This document shows positions 38,901 to 48,783 of a stretch of DNA of 64,000 nucleotides, piece after piece. The stretch is from assembly GCA_014607495.2 (NCBI GenBank), contig CP053156.1, positions 13,640,001 through 13,704,000 of the forward strand. Reading direction: 5' to 3'. Below the pieces are notes generated by a model that saw only the letters and a program-made list of their open reading frames with translations, did not search any database and had not been told where the DNA came from. A program made the translations under genes and the position numbers. Numbering within the stretch: position 1 is the first letter of the stretch; each line of letters begins with the position of its first letter. The stretch comes from Carposina sasakii. Its lineage: Eukaryota; Arthropoda; Insecta; Lepidoptera; Carposinidae.

Positions 38901-41900
38901 CAGCTTAGATGAATCATAATTGGATTCAGTGACAGCGCTCAAAAAATGGCACGACAAATAGCTGCTCAAATGTATGGTTGGGTGTCTATTGTCATAAATT
39001 GATACAAGCAAAGTCGATTCTTGTGGTAACTACATAAGATTCAAGTTTAAATATCTGGTTTAATGCAGTTATTACGTTTATATAGATTCACTCGTGCCAC
39101 TTTTTATAAAAATTTCATTATGAAACCCCGCGTCTACCTATAATCACGTCACTGGTCTACAGCAAGTTATACAAATTACTTACCAACTGGAATGTCATAT
39201 AATTCTTCTACTTTCTTGTCGCTCTTTTCTTCGCCATTATTATTGACAGCCTCTACTTTAGATTTGACTTTACCGTCGACTTCATCTGACGTTCGGCCGT
39301 TCAGTTTGACATTGTTCTCGATAGGTTTGACGTCAATTTGCGCGGGTGCATCATCGTTTGATTTCACATCATTTTCAGGTTTAACATCATTTACATCATT
39401 TAGAGTCGGCTTTACATCATTTTCGGATCGGTTTTACATCGTTTTCAAGTGGTTTCACGTCATTTTCATCATTTTGGTTGATGGAGGTGTCAATTTTGGA
39501 TTTGTCGAAGAATGTTCTCGCAGGCGTTTCAGGTCTCGTCCCGTTGATGGCGGGCGGCGAGGGGGGCGAGGGTGGCGAGGGGGGCGAGGGCGGCGCTATA
39601 AGACACACGACACACACTCAAGACATGCTTCGGGTTACACATATAGGCTGAAGGAATTGTCGAACGTCGTCGTGATTATTGTGAACTGTTAGATATAAAA
39701 TTATAGAATATATTATATTGCGAACTAATCACATTAGCTTTTAGAGTATTTGCTTTAAAACGTCTATCTTTGGATAAATTTTAACTGATGTTAACAAATG
39801 ACATGTAAAAAATTATGACAAAATGTATTCGTGAATTAAACTCTACCTGTAACTCTAAGATTGGGGATTTACTACAGGCGTTACCTAACACTTTATTGCT
39901 CTATAATTTTGTCATAATTGAAAATGATTTCACATAATGTGGTTAAAAATTGCAAATAACGTTCAACAGTTCCTTCACACAATTTTCAAACAGCACAATA
40001 AGAAAATGCTTTCTAGCTTCAATAGCATTGTTAAAAGTGTTATTGTGTTATTATCATCAAAAAAGACATAATTAAAACAACACTCATTCCTAAGCTGGTT
40101 TACACAAAAATCATCAATTCTCCATTTCGCTATCTCACTTATTTTGATATACAGTGAATGAGATAGCAAACAATGTGAATATTTTTGAAGAATCATTTAT
40201 GTGACTGTGATGCAACTAGTCAAAGCTGGTCTTAAAATATCAATAGTAAATAATGTATATTTCAATATCTAATAAGATATCCGTCAAAACCCACACTTAA
40301 TTTGACCCTCTTGTAAGATTTGACGCAGAAGGAGATGACATAATGTAGAAGGTGCATGTACGGTACGGTATTTGTAAGGTATATTTAAAGAATTAGCTTT
40401 GAGTGAATACTCCAGTTGTTTCTATAGCACATAGTTACTTCTTTCTATAGCACATAGTTACTTCTTTCTACAGCATAAAATCTTTGAAAATATCCTGCGA
40501 AAAGGTATAACCCGCAGGGCTATTACATAATTTGCAGTAGCAGAGCCGAAGCAATGCGATAGCGTAAATTGAGAGTGTGTACGTGCACGGGACGAGTGCG
40601 AGGCATAGGCTTACGCTTGACCACAACGCGCCTGATGGTAATCACAGTTGCAGTCTAATGGCTCCTCCATACAATCGGCGATGTTAGTTGATGGCGATAC
40701 TATCATCGTGCAGGCATCCGCACGCATCCACACGTTCGTCTAGCTAGTGGTAGTTTGTCGACGGCACAGAGAACATTAGTTTATATGAATGATCGACGAA
40801 CGTGTGGGCAACTCTACGAATCAACCGTCGAATCCCTTTGATGTATGCCTGAAAAACCGACAAATAGGCGAACGTCATCGAATCTCGTCGAACTTAGACA
40901 ATCGTCGACGAATGCCGACAAACCTGCCCTCTACACAATCGAGTTCGCCCGAATTCGCCAGAGTTCGCCCATTGTATGGAGGAGCCATAAGATGGAGCGC
41001 GCTTGCCTAAAAGAACAACATCGTCCCCGTGTCCGTTAATCGCGTTGGGCACGTGGTTAAGCTCGCGGTACGGACTCATTGTGCAGGTGTACTCGTATGT
41101 GTCATGTGTGTAAGTGTAGATGTAGCCTCAGCACTCACTCTGCACATCCTCTCCGTTTCCGTTGAGCGCGGGCGCCGCGTGGTTGAGCTTGCGGTACGGA
41201 CTGCGTTGACAGTCGGCTGCGAGCTTGTCTGTTATCGCCTCTAGTTCGCCGAACGCCTGCAAGGGTATATATTCTCGTGGTATACTCTGTACGCATTGTT
41301 TGGTCTACGTTTGATATGTTCTAATTTTTACTTTTTCTAACAGATATAGAAGATATTATAGAAGACAACATACTAAAGAAGTTTAGTGATTCTGAGATTT
41401 TTCGATATAAATACAAACAAAAAAGTACAATCATCCCCATTAGCGGATTGGTATCTCCAAGGGAAACGTTAACGTAACCCAAACAGACCTGGTGGCGGAC
41501 GATCATCACAGAGGCGAAGAAAGAAAGAAATACCGAGTCGAGAAATAACTTTTAGATAATTAAAACTCAACTGGCGAATTGAAGCTCAAAACCGAGCGGG
41601 ATGGCGGAGATCTGTCAAGGCTCTCTGCCCTATCTAGAGGACACAGGAACATAAGACATAAGTCATCCCTATTAGCTACGTACTTTCCTCCCCCACCAAT
41701 TCGACTCATGGAACAGATTATACATACCTTCGTCACCAACGCGCCTGCCCAGCGTGGTGACTATGAGCAAACCCCCTTAATAGCCTTGTGGCGTGCCGTG
41801 GGGGAGGCTTACGTCCAGCAGTGGACTGCAATAGGCTGACGACGACGATACACACCTTAGCACTCTCAGCATGGAACACATTCTCCGCCGAGAACAACGT

Positions 41901-44900
41901 CTGCAGGCTGTTGACGTAGAACACGACGCGCGAGTCGTACAGCGTGGGTAACTCGTCATGAAGCTCCGAGTTTATCGTCTCGTAGCGACGCTTCGCTTCG
42001 TCTAGTTGTTCGCGACCGCGCGTCACCTGGGGAGAAAGGTTAACAGTGGGGTAAGCACCAACAGTTTTACGCGGCGTGACGCTAGCGACTCGCTAGCAAA
42101 ATCTAGGTATGTGATTTGACAGTTGGACGATAGCGTTACGGACTATCGAGAGGTTCGTGCTTACCCCGCAGTAATATACTATAATATAAAAATGAATAAC
42201 TGAATGTGTTGCTAAAAGCGCAAATCTCGAGAACACCTGACCGCATTTTTTTGTAGAATATTCCTTGAAGTACAAGAATGGTTCTTACGGAGAGAAAAAT
42301 ATAAAACATTTGCCTGAAAAAAAAAATACTTTTCTATAGCGGCCGCCAAGGACTTTGTTCACATGAAAGGGCATTCGTGCAAAGCCGGGGCGGATCCCTA
42401 GATACTTATATACAAAGCTGAAGAGTTTGTTTGAACGCACTAATCTCAGGAACTATTAACACGATTTGAAAAAAAAATCAGTGTTAGATAGCCCATTTAT
42501 CAAGAAAGGCTTTAGGTTACATATGACCCCGGCTTCGCACGGATATAATGCCAGCTTCACGCGGACGCAGTCGTGGGCGTATGCAGGCTGATTACTTATT
42601 GCCTTATGGTAATGAACTACCCGGAAACGGAGGTATTATTAAATGTTCTAGCGTAAGCAATGGTTTCATGTTGCCCTGTTGCTGCTTGTCATATTGTGTA
42701 GTTTGGAATAAAATAATTTGTTAAATAAACAGTTTTTTATGCAAGGTAAGTAATTACACAGTAAGATTAGATTGTGCAGTGTGATGTGCACGGGTGGAGC
42801 GGGGTGAAGTTATTGTTAACGCTAGAATACACACTTTTCACTTTACACCTACCTACGCGTACTATTATTTATATTATACACTGAACGTAATATTACTGTA
42901 CTTATTCTATATGCTTTCATGTCGAATAAATGATTTGATTGGTCGTATAGAGAGCTTAGGTACTCAATGTAACTTTATAAGCGACAGCGGAGTTCGCAAA
43001 GTTAGCGAAACACTTCCACCAATAGCGGCTAGACTTGATGACGTCACTTAACAAACGCACTAAATGAATAAATATTCACACACGACACAACACATTAACT
43101 TAGTCCCACACTAAGAGCCCTAATGTCTTGTGTCGTGGGTACTAGCATAGGCAACGGTATATAGAGGTAACATCCATGACTCGGAAACAAACACATTCAT
43201 CATATCAATGTTTGCACTTACCGGGATTCGAACCCAGGACCTATGGCGTCGCAGGCAGGGTCACTACCTACTACACCAATCGGCCGTCCGTTAAATGATA
43301 AATGACGTAGGCTTGTGTCTTGGTCCTACCTTGACATCGTCTCGCCGCTTGGCCGCGTTGGCCTGCAGGTTCTGGAAGCTGTGTCGCTGACTGTCGTAGT
43401 CGACCAACTTGCGACCGCGCTTCTCGATCTTTTTCTGAAATAATCGAAACGAACACAAAGTGAATAAGAGGAATCTTTACTTCTGGCCGGACGGGTCGGT
43501 GACAGCAGTGATTTTCGGACTATGTTGTCAACGGGAGGCGCTGCTGCCCACCTCCCGGAAACCTTAGATCGCCATTTATGATACCCACTTAGGGCTTAGG
43601 GTAGTGTTAGCATGTTTGGATTATGGATATTTGATAGTAAGATAATTCTATAATAGGATAATGCTCATGTAGGAAATGAATAAAAAAAACTTGAATCGCT
43701 AATCCCTTAAGGCCACACACTCATTCGAGGTGGCACTATAGTACTTTCCATCTATACTAGATAAAAAGTTATTTTCCAATCATACGATTAGACTTTGATA
43801 TAGGTGAAAATTGCTAATAAGTTGAGTGAGATAGTTATCTCTGTATAAAGATATTATCCGGAATTTAACAGTCGGCTATAAACTAACAATTTTATTACAC
43901 AAACGATCTATATACGACTACCTACATATTTTATCACACCTTACTTTTATGCGAATAAGTATTGAATAAAAAATGTTCACTTATAGCGTTTTCAACAGGG
44001 GATATGTATACAGAATGATTTTTGGTCGTCAACGTTCCCGAAAACTACGGAATCTCTTCATCATCACGATCATTTTTTTCCATGGAAGCATTCCTGGGAT
44101 GTGTCTGGTTCCCAAGATATTAGGGTCCAAAGTTGAGTAAATAGACTGCGTTTTTCTGCATAGACTTTTTCACGAGAAATAATTAATATCTGTCTATGAA
44201 AAAACTAGCATAAACACTGGACCCTATAAATTTCGCCCTATCAAGTAATACAATTTTTTTTAAACAATTTACATCGTTTCCCAGCATTTTTTTTGCATTA
44301 ACTTACTTTATTTGATGTATAGAGTACATACCCTTCCTTAAGGGTGGCCACGAAAAAATACCCTGTATAGTCACCATAATATCAGATATTTTGGAGTGAT
44401 CTCAATGATGAACTCTTTAATTTCTAAAAATGTGGGTATTCATCACTACGCTGTTCACCAGAGATTTATATGCTCTGATAGAGTTGACGAGCAATTCTCA
44501 GTTGAGCCGTTAGTATAACCAGCAACTCAACCGGCCTAAAGTGAGTTGAGCTGAAAGAACCAGTTAATAGATCGACAAAACCCACCAACCAATTACAGTT
44601 TTTCCGAAGATCATTACCCTAAATCCCTAATAGCGGACAATTGGCCAAATCGCTCGCGACAGCTACACTCCATTCCAGCTATGAAGTCCTCTGACACATG
44701 CGCTAATGTCTTGCAACTGTAATTCTGTTTCGAATATTTTAGTTAGTTCCTTCAAAAACCTTGGGACTTCGTTATTGAGAGACATTAGCAATATAAATAC
44801 GACACTGGCGACGCGCCAAGGCAGGGTATCCTCTAGGCCGGGTGCCACGTGCAAACTCTTTACTTGTTACTGGGTCAGGTATAGGCACGAAAGGTATAAT

Positions 44901-46445
44901 AAATAATAATATATTCACATATTGACCTAATCTCACACTATAGCTAAGGTTATGTGTGGTGAACAGTAACAGTTCCAGGATTTTTATTTCAGTCTAGAGC
45001 CGCCTACTACTCCTGCTCCGTGGGACTATTAGTCATCGTGAGTCCGAAGCAACTCAACGTCATCCACTATTGGCAATTATTTCGATGAGGTACATGCACA
45101 GGAACAATAATACTATCCACAACTAGATATTTTTCCGGAGCTGTGTACAGAAGATTCGTAACTCTCAAGTTTCCGGTACTCAAGTGGCTATGACATGTTA
45201 CTATAGGTGTTACTTATTGTCCCACACATTACTACATACTGAAACGTACTACCTATGATGGTTCTTAAAACTATTGAGGGAATGATCACGGAACCGGAGT
45301 GGATGTAGTATGGAAGAAGTTGGTGACTGTGGACTGGTACAAAACAAAGACGACTCACCATATGGAAGAAGAAGTGGGTAACTGTGGATTGATACATAAC
45401 AAAGACGACTCACCCTGTACTCAGGAAACTGGTTGGTATACGTATTCAGCGGGATGAGCACGGAATCCCCCAGCTTGTGCGAGAAGTCCTGCCACAGGTT
45501 CTCCATGACCTGCGCCTGCGTATACACCAGGTCGTGGCCGGACCAGTTGCTCTCGTAGACCTCCGAGATTGCCTCCATCAGCGATTTGGAGGCGGTTTGG
45601 ACAGCTGAAAATTATATGTTCGATTTATTTTGGGAGTCAAGTAGAAACTATCCAAAAACATATTGTATGCCGAGAATCTAAACCCCCTTCCTTTACATGG
45701 ATGGAATATCTACTTGTGTATCTTTAACCAAGATACATATATAATATACATACATATAATCACGCCTTTATCCCTTACGGGGTAGGCAGAGCACCAAGGG
45801 CCGATAGAACCACATGGAGCCACTTCTGACCAATTTAGAGGGTATAGTTGAGATGTACAAGTTCGGTTAGTAGTGTCAGGTGGTCAGCCCATCGCCTACA
45901 AAACACCAACACCCTCTTGTCCCTCTGCTGACTTGTACAGTATGCTCGGGAAGAGAAGCAGCTGTAGTATTATACGTTTTCACTCCCAGATCAGCATAGA
46001 AGAAGAATCAAGATACATATACCTTTGTATACACAGCAGTGTTCCCGAAATGGCGTACCCAGAACTGTAGGATTATAAAGATCCCACGCCCGTGTTTCGT
46101 ATAACAGGGATAAATTTAAATAATCAGTTACAAGTTGCTAGCTAATCGCCCGAGTTCCTTAGCCGACTCTTACGACATGCACGGAAGGAGGTGCAGCTGA
46201 TTCTGGTGAAGTAGTGAATGTATTCTAGTGAAGCCCCACATCATCAATTGTATCCACAGACTTCCTATAGGAAGTCAGCTATAGCTGAAATGTAGTTTGA
46301 CTGCCTTACCCCGTATACATCTGATGTAGTTGTTGAACTCCTTTTGCAGCCGCGTGGCCTGCTGGTGCTGCCGGTTGAAGTTCTGCAGGTGGTCCTCGAA
46401 GATGTCGTCGAGGGTGCGGTCCACCTTGCCCAGGTTTTGCAGCAA
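35897..46445 (-). CDS. Amph: Amphiphysin, N-BAR/SH3 protein (first exon missing)
   Basis: Amphiphysin senses and makes membrane curvature through its BAR dimer and binds partners through a C-terminal SH3 domain; in flies it organises T-tubules. Exons in order: 46445-46310, 45604-45414, 43434-43330, 42026-41856 (together the BAR domain: LLQNLGKVDRTLDDIFEDHL, LVDYDSQRHSFQNLQANAAK, ELPTLYDSRVVFYVNSLQ), 41256-41139, 39595-39184, 38555-38430 (linker), 36620-36478 and 35977-35897 (SH3: YRVRATYRYTREDSDELSFD, then EEGWLMGIKE and stop). All junctions are GT-AG with matching phases. The initiating exon (amphipathic helix 0, ending KEK in flies) was not found up to 64000 and is probably beyond the window, so the upstream DNA here may be intron 1. 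The linker exon 39184-39595 has one surplus base. Close similarity to the fly protein is from memory. Confidence 0.92.
36228..36427 (+). mobile_element. SINE family P copy
   Basis: CCCGGGAGGTGGGCAGCGGC to GCCTACGTCCAGCAG, as at 30145-30400. It abuts a (GT)n run at 36428-36449. It is 51 bp from the SH3 exon. Confidence 0.62.
36478..36620 (-). CDS. Amph: Amph SH3 exon, first part
   Basis: Completes Gly, then ATVANLPAGALYRVRATYRY and DELSFDVGDVIRVVQYDDPD then EQ. ALYRVRATY is the first SH3 strand and DELSF the RT-loop end. 2+47 codons. Acceptor CTGTGGTAG, donor GTCACA. Confidence 0.93.
36605..37005. repeat. Tandem repeats that include the SH3-exon splice acceptor
   Basis: The exon start and acceptor (on minus TTATCTGTGGTAG then GAGCGAC) recur as imperfect copies with AG at about 36773-36774, 36914-36915 and 36988-36989, each with upstream AATTTACG/AATGTACG-type sequence (AAAATGTACGCC, AAATGTACGTCAC). 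Units are roughly 70-150 bp. Only the copy at 36621-36623 is followed by an open SH3 frame. Confidence 0.72.
37174..37320. mobile_element. Foldback MITE, GGTCGATTCTGAC family
   Basis: Arms GGCTCGATTCCGGCAGT... and ...ACTGCCGGAATCGACC, with interior GACAGGTAGGACTAATTTTA. Same element as 13707-13852. Confidence 0.68.
38430..38555 (-). CDS. Amph: Amph linker exon ending YDIPVG (second)
   Basis: 42 codons, phase 1 at both ends, beginning SPSAQEKENNNVEEK and ending EEVYDIPVG. Strongly acidic and lysine-rich, probably unstructured. It ends like the preceding linker exon, so either can join the SH3 exon. Confidence 0.82.
39184..39595 (-). CDS. Amph: Amph linker exon (Pro-rich then acidic repeats), frame broken by one base
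   Basis: The exon begins TPPSPPSPPSPPSPPAING, a proline-rich stretch, then PARTFFDKSKIDTS, then repeats of the type ENDVKP, and ends KVEELYDIPVG. The first frame stops after NDVKPI; the repeat continues in the +1 frame from about 39426 (ENDVKPTLNDVNDVKPENDV). At 412 nt it is one base over a multiple of three. PxxP motifs could bind SH3 domains. One of three such single-base excesses in the window. Confidence 0.75.
40659..40987. mobile_element. PIF/Harbinger-type MITE with TAA target duplication
   Basis: The inverted ends TGGCTCCTCCATACAATCGG and, reversed from the right, TGGCTCCTCCATACAATGGG are flanked by TAA (656-658 and 988-990 of the 40-kb block). 329 bp. The interior is rich in CGTCGAA/CGACGAA-type short motifs. 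Confidence 0.78.
41000..41085 (-). pseudogene. Partial duplicate of an Amph linker exon
   Basis: One frame reads SPYRELNHVPNAINGHGDDV, matching SPYRKLNHAAPALNGNGEDV of the exon at 41139-41256. No acceptor or GT donor is placed as in the parent. It is a decayed exon duplicate about 100 bp downstream in the gene. Confidence 0.7.
41139..41256 (-). CDS. Amph: Amph exon after the BAR core
   Basis: 39 codons plus one base: AFGELEAITDKLAADCQRSP then YRKLNHAAPALNGNGEDVQ. The first half ends the last BAR helix. Donor GTGAGT, acceptor CTTGCAG. Confidence 0.88.
41740..41845 (+). mobile_element. SINE family P fragment
   Basis: CCTGCCCAGCGTGGTGACTA to GTGGACTGCAATAGGCTGAC. It abuts the next Amph exon's donor by about 10 bp. 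Confidence 0.6.
41856..42026 (-). CDS. Amph: Amph BAR exon 4
   Basis: 57 codons: VTRGREQLDEAKRRYETINS, ELHDELPTLYDSRVVFYVNS, FSAENVFHAESAK. This is the conserved core of BAR helix 3 (ELPTLYDSR). Acceptor CCCCAG, donor GTGTGT. Confidence 0.93.
42045..42170. mobile_element. Foldback MITE, family C, copy 1
   Basis: TGGGGTAAGCACCAACAG... and ...GGTTCGTGCTTACCCC, with interior GCTAGCGACTCGCTAGC. The second copy is at 51453-51598. Confidence 0.65.
42175..42590 (+). mobile_element. Helitron/LINE-tail-like fragments
   Basis: 42175-42300 matches the 7262-7468 element. 42375-42560 has AAAGCCGGGGCGGATCCCTA and a GC-rich stem (CACGCGGACGCAGTCGTGGG). A composite of two related pieces. Confidence 0.4.
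43160..43290 (-). mobile_element. tRNA-derived SINE, family G (reverse)
   Basis: Reverse strand: GGCCGATTGGTGTAGTAGGT (A box) and GGTCCTGGGTTCGAATCCCG (B box), about 70 nt apart like a tRNA head. The adjacent CCCACACTAAGAGCCCTAAT recurs at 50412. A SINE rather than a tRNA gene. Confidence 0.55.
43330..43434 (-). CDS. Amph: Amph BAR exon 3
   Basis: 35 codons, phase 0: KKIEKRGRKLVDYDSQRHSF then QNLQANAAKRRDDVK. KLVDYDSQRH is the hallmark of amphiphysin BAR helix 2. Acceptor TTTCAG, donor GTAGGA. Confidence 0.95.
43490..43600 (-). mobile_element. SINE family P fragment
   Basis: GTCGGTGACAGCAGTGATTT to GGAGGCGCTGCTGCCCACCT and CGGAAACC. Confidence 0.55.
44009..44367 (+). mobile_element. TA-type MITE, family A, copy 5
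   Basis: TACAGAATGATTTTTGGTCG to AAAAAATACCCTGTA. It has a small internal deletion near TTTTTCTGCATAGAC. Confidence 0.73.
45414..45604 (-). CDS. Amph: Amph BAR exon 2
   Basis: 2+63 codons: AVQTASKSLMEAISEVYESN, WSGHDLVYTQAQVMENLWQD, FSHKLGDSVLIPLNTYTNQF, PEYR. Acceptor TTTTCAG, donor GTGAGT. Confidence 0.93.
45748..45866 (-). mobile_element. SINE family L copy (reverse)
   Basis: ATAATCACGCCTTTATCCCT, GGTAGGCAGAGCACCAAGGG and GGTATAGTTGAGATGTACAA, the longest copy of this family here. Confidence 0.65.
46040..46250 (-). mobile_element. SINE-like repeat (reverse)
   Basis: CCGAAATGGCGTACCCAGAA, CTTACGACATGCACGGAAGG and GCAGCTGATTCTGG, the longest collinear copy with 63145-63340. Confidence 0.55.
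46310..46445 (-). CDS. Amph: Amph BAR exon 1 of those in the window
   Basis: 45 codons plus one base: LLQNLGKVDRTLDDIFEDHL, QNFNRQHQQATRLQKEFNNY, IRCIR. It starts inside the protein just after helix 0. Acceptor AACCACAG, donor GTAAGG. Confidence 0.93.
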
Positions 46446-46884
46446 CTGTGGTTAAGGGAGAAGATACTGCTTAAACTTCGGTTCAGAACTTACTTCTGTT
46501 ATTTCGGTGAGAAAATACATAATAATAGCCTGTTATCTTCAAGAAGCTGGGCAGAAGTGTGCAAATTAATATCTACTTTACAGCAAAGTCAAGTAAGGGG
46601 TGAGCCAACCGCAGCTTTTCAGGGGTAAAAGCACTTTAATACATAGGTGTACCTTTTTATCAATATATTGAAATTAAAAGAAGGGTCACATTATCCATAG
46701 TAGGTCATATAGGTACATAAAATAATCTTCTTAAAACTCTAGTCTAGTCTAATGCGAAAATGGAAATTTAATAATACCGAGAGGCGGAGCTTGGTTATTA
46801 TAGCAGCTCCGTTAAGGTAGTAATCAAGTTTGTGTTCGAGCTGCCTTGATCGTGGAAATTTATTCATACCGCATGGCGGCGAAG

Positions 46885-47080
46885 GAGCCCCCTTATTACC
46901 TAACTAGCAAACGCAAAGCGATAGCGAAAATTGTACAAAAATCACTGATTGCTTGTCAAATTCGTATTACGAAAAATGAATTTCAAAGGAACTTTGACAT
47001 TTCAAGGCGAATATTGTACAAATTTCGCTATCGCTTTGCTTTGGCCTTGCTATTGCAAATTAGGTAATCAGGGGGCGGTA
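46885..47080. mobile_element. Foldback MITE, family B, copy 2
   Basis: Same termini as 25040-25235, in opposite orientation: CGCAAAGCGATAGCGAAAAT to TTCGCTATCGCTTTGCTTTG. Outer motif TTATTACCTA / TAGGTAATCAGGGGGCGG. Confidence 0.65.
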
Positions 47081-47234
47081 TGAGGAATACTGAATAAGTA
47101 AAAGACCTAATTTTAAGGCATCCGGTGCAAAAAACCTTTTTTTTAAACTATATGTGATCACACGACTGTGTTCTCAAAATAGGGTAGGCAGAACTGCAGG
47201 ATCACGAACGAGATCCTATCCTATAGCCACGTTT

Positions 47235-47375
47235 ATCAGCCTATTGCAGTCCACTGCTGGACGTAGGCCTCCACAAGACTACCATGGGGGGTATTTGCCC
47301 ATAGTCACCACGCTGGGCAGGCGGGTTGGTGACCGCAGTTTGTATTTTGGACTATGTTGTCAATACAGGAGGCGT
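47235..47375 (-). mobile_element. SINE family P fragment
   Basis: AGCCTATTGCAGTCCACTGC, GGGGGGTATTTGCCCATAGT, GGACTATGTTGTCAATACAG. It is followed by a hairpin at about 47406-47490 (GCTATACCATACGCCA against TGGCGTATAGC). Confidence 0.6.
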
Positions 47376-48697
47376 TATGTTTAGCATAACGGAGCCAAAT
47401 TGCTATACCATACGCCAACGCTCCTGACATGCGCTGTCATATAACGTTCTATAACGGCGTGTGCCAGGAGGGCTGGCGTATAGCATAGTTTAGCGCCTCA
47501 GAGAACCAGCCTAAAGTCCTTAGTCGACTCTTGCACGAAAGGTGACGATAAGATGAGAACAGATAAGACGTATTCTATCGAAGCCGCGTATCACTCACCA
47601 CAGTAGAATGTTCAATGAAAACATCAACTTTACGACCAAAAGAGTAATTGTCACGTGTAATTCTGCAATTTTCTCCGCTAAATCGTTTCGACTCCAAAAC
47701 AACAAACCGCGCGACGATTTTACAATGGTACGGAGTGTAAATTTCGTTGAATAACGATAAATAAAAGATTTTATAGCGGGCGTCTTGGAAAAGTGCCCAA
47801 AAGCCTTTAGAACAACAAACTTTTCCAAGCAGCTGTTTTTTTTTACATTTCATCAGGTAGGACTCTCTATTTTTAGGGTAGGTAACCGTCCGTTATCAAG
47901 CCGTGTTTCAAAATGGGGTCAGGTCAGAACTGCAGGACCGCGATGGAAATCTTACATAGACCCAAATATATTGCATTGCGCTTTATGAAGGCCTAGGTAA
48001 TAGATCAGTGACAAGGCGTTAGAAGAATGCTCCTGAGTTCCTTAGTCGACACTAACCTAACGACATGCACGCTTGGGTGTAAATACAGGTAATGCATTCT
48101 AGAGACGTCTCTGGGGAAATTTTAGATTGTAGAAGTATATTGAGTATAAACTTTGTACTGAGACTAGGAGAAACTATAATAGAGCTAAAAGATGAAGGCA
48201 CAACAATTTCTTAAGTAATTTTCAAGTAATACGAAGGTATGTGCTGACTGACTGATTACAGAATTACCACCAACATGTAATTAATATCGTTAGTATTTAC
48301 AAATACAGCTTATTGTTGATGCATACGAATGAATGAATGACTAGTTAGAACGGAACCATTATGCAACCGTACACTCAGTGGAAGCAGATTTCGATTTACG
48401 AGAACATGACATAAAACCAAGATAGAAATGTGAAAGAAACTCCAGGCCAAATGGTTTCATGGAAGAAATGACTCTATTTGAGATAAGCAGTAGTCACGTG
48501 CTTGTACATCATCAATGTGAATTTATTTACTGTCAGTGTACAATGAAGAATGAAAAGATGATGGCACGCTGTTCACATGGATTTTAAAATTCTCATCATT
48601 GAGGAAGAAAATCACAGAGATATCGCTGAGTAAACTGACATAGGATAGCCTAGTCTCAATTTACAAGAGAATCTGTATAGTGTAGAATACGAATTGC

Positions 48698-48783
48698 ATA
48701 TCGAGGGGTGAAAGGCTATTTGGTTTAAACCCATTTATATATATATGGCTCTTATCCCAAATAGCCTTTCACCCCTCGATATG
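48698..48783. repeat. Perfect 27-bp inverted repeat (hairpin)
   Basis: 48698-48724 (CATATCGAGGGGTGAAAGGC then TATTTGG) and 48757-48783 are exact reverse complements around a 32-bp loop rich in TATATATA. An RNA copy would fold like a miRNA precursor stem, or it may be a tiny foldback MITE. Confidence 0.8.

Noticed and set aside
39192..39692. 166-residue plus-strand ORF
   Set aside because: It is the antisense shadow of the amphiphysin linker exon; Ser/Phe-rich composition comes from the acidic repeats on the other strand.
43207..43280. tRNA gene on the minus strand
   Set aside because: A and B boxes are present but the flank is repeated at 50412, so it is a SINE head.
47575..47853. 92-residue minus-strand ORF followed by a GTGAGT donor-like site
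   Set aside because: Composition is protein-like, but no domain, acceptor or partner exon was recognised, and it does not fit the missing first amphiphysin exon.
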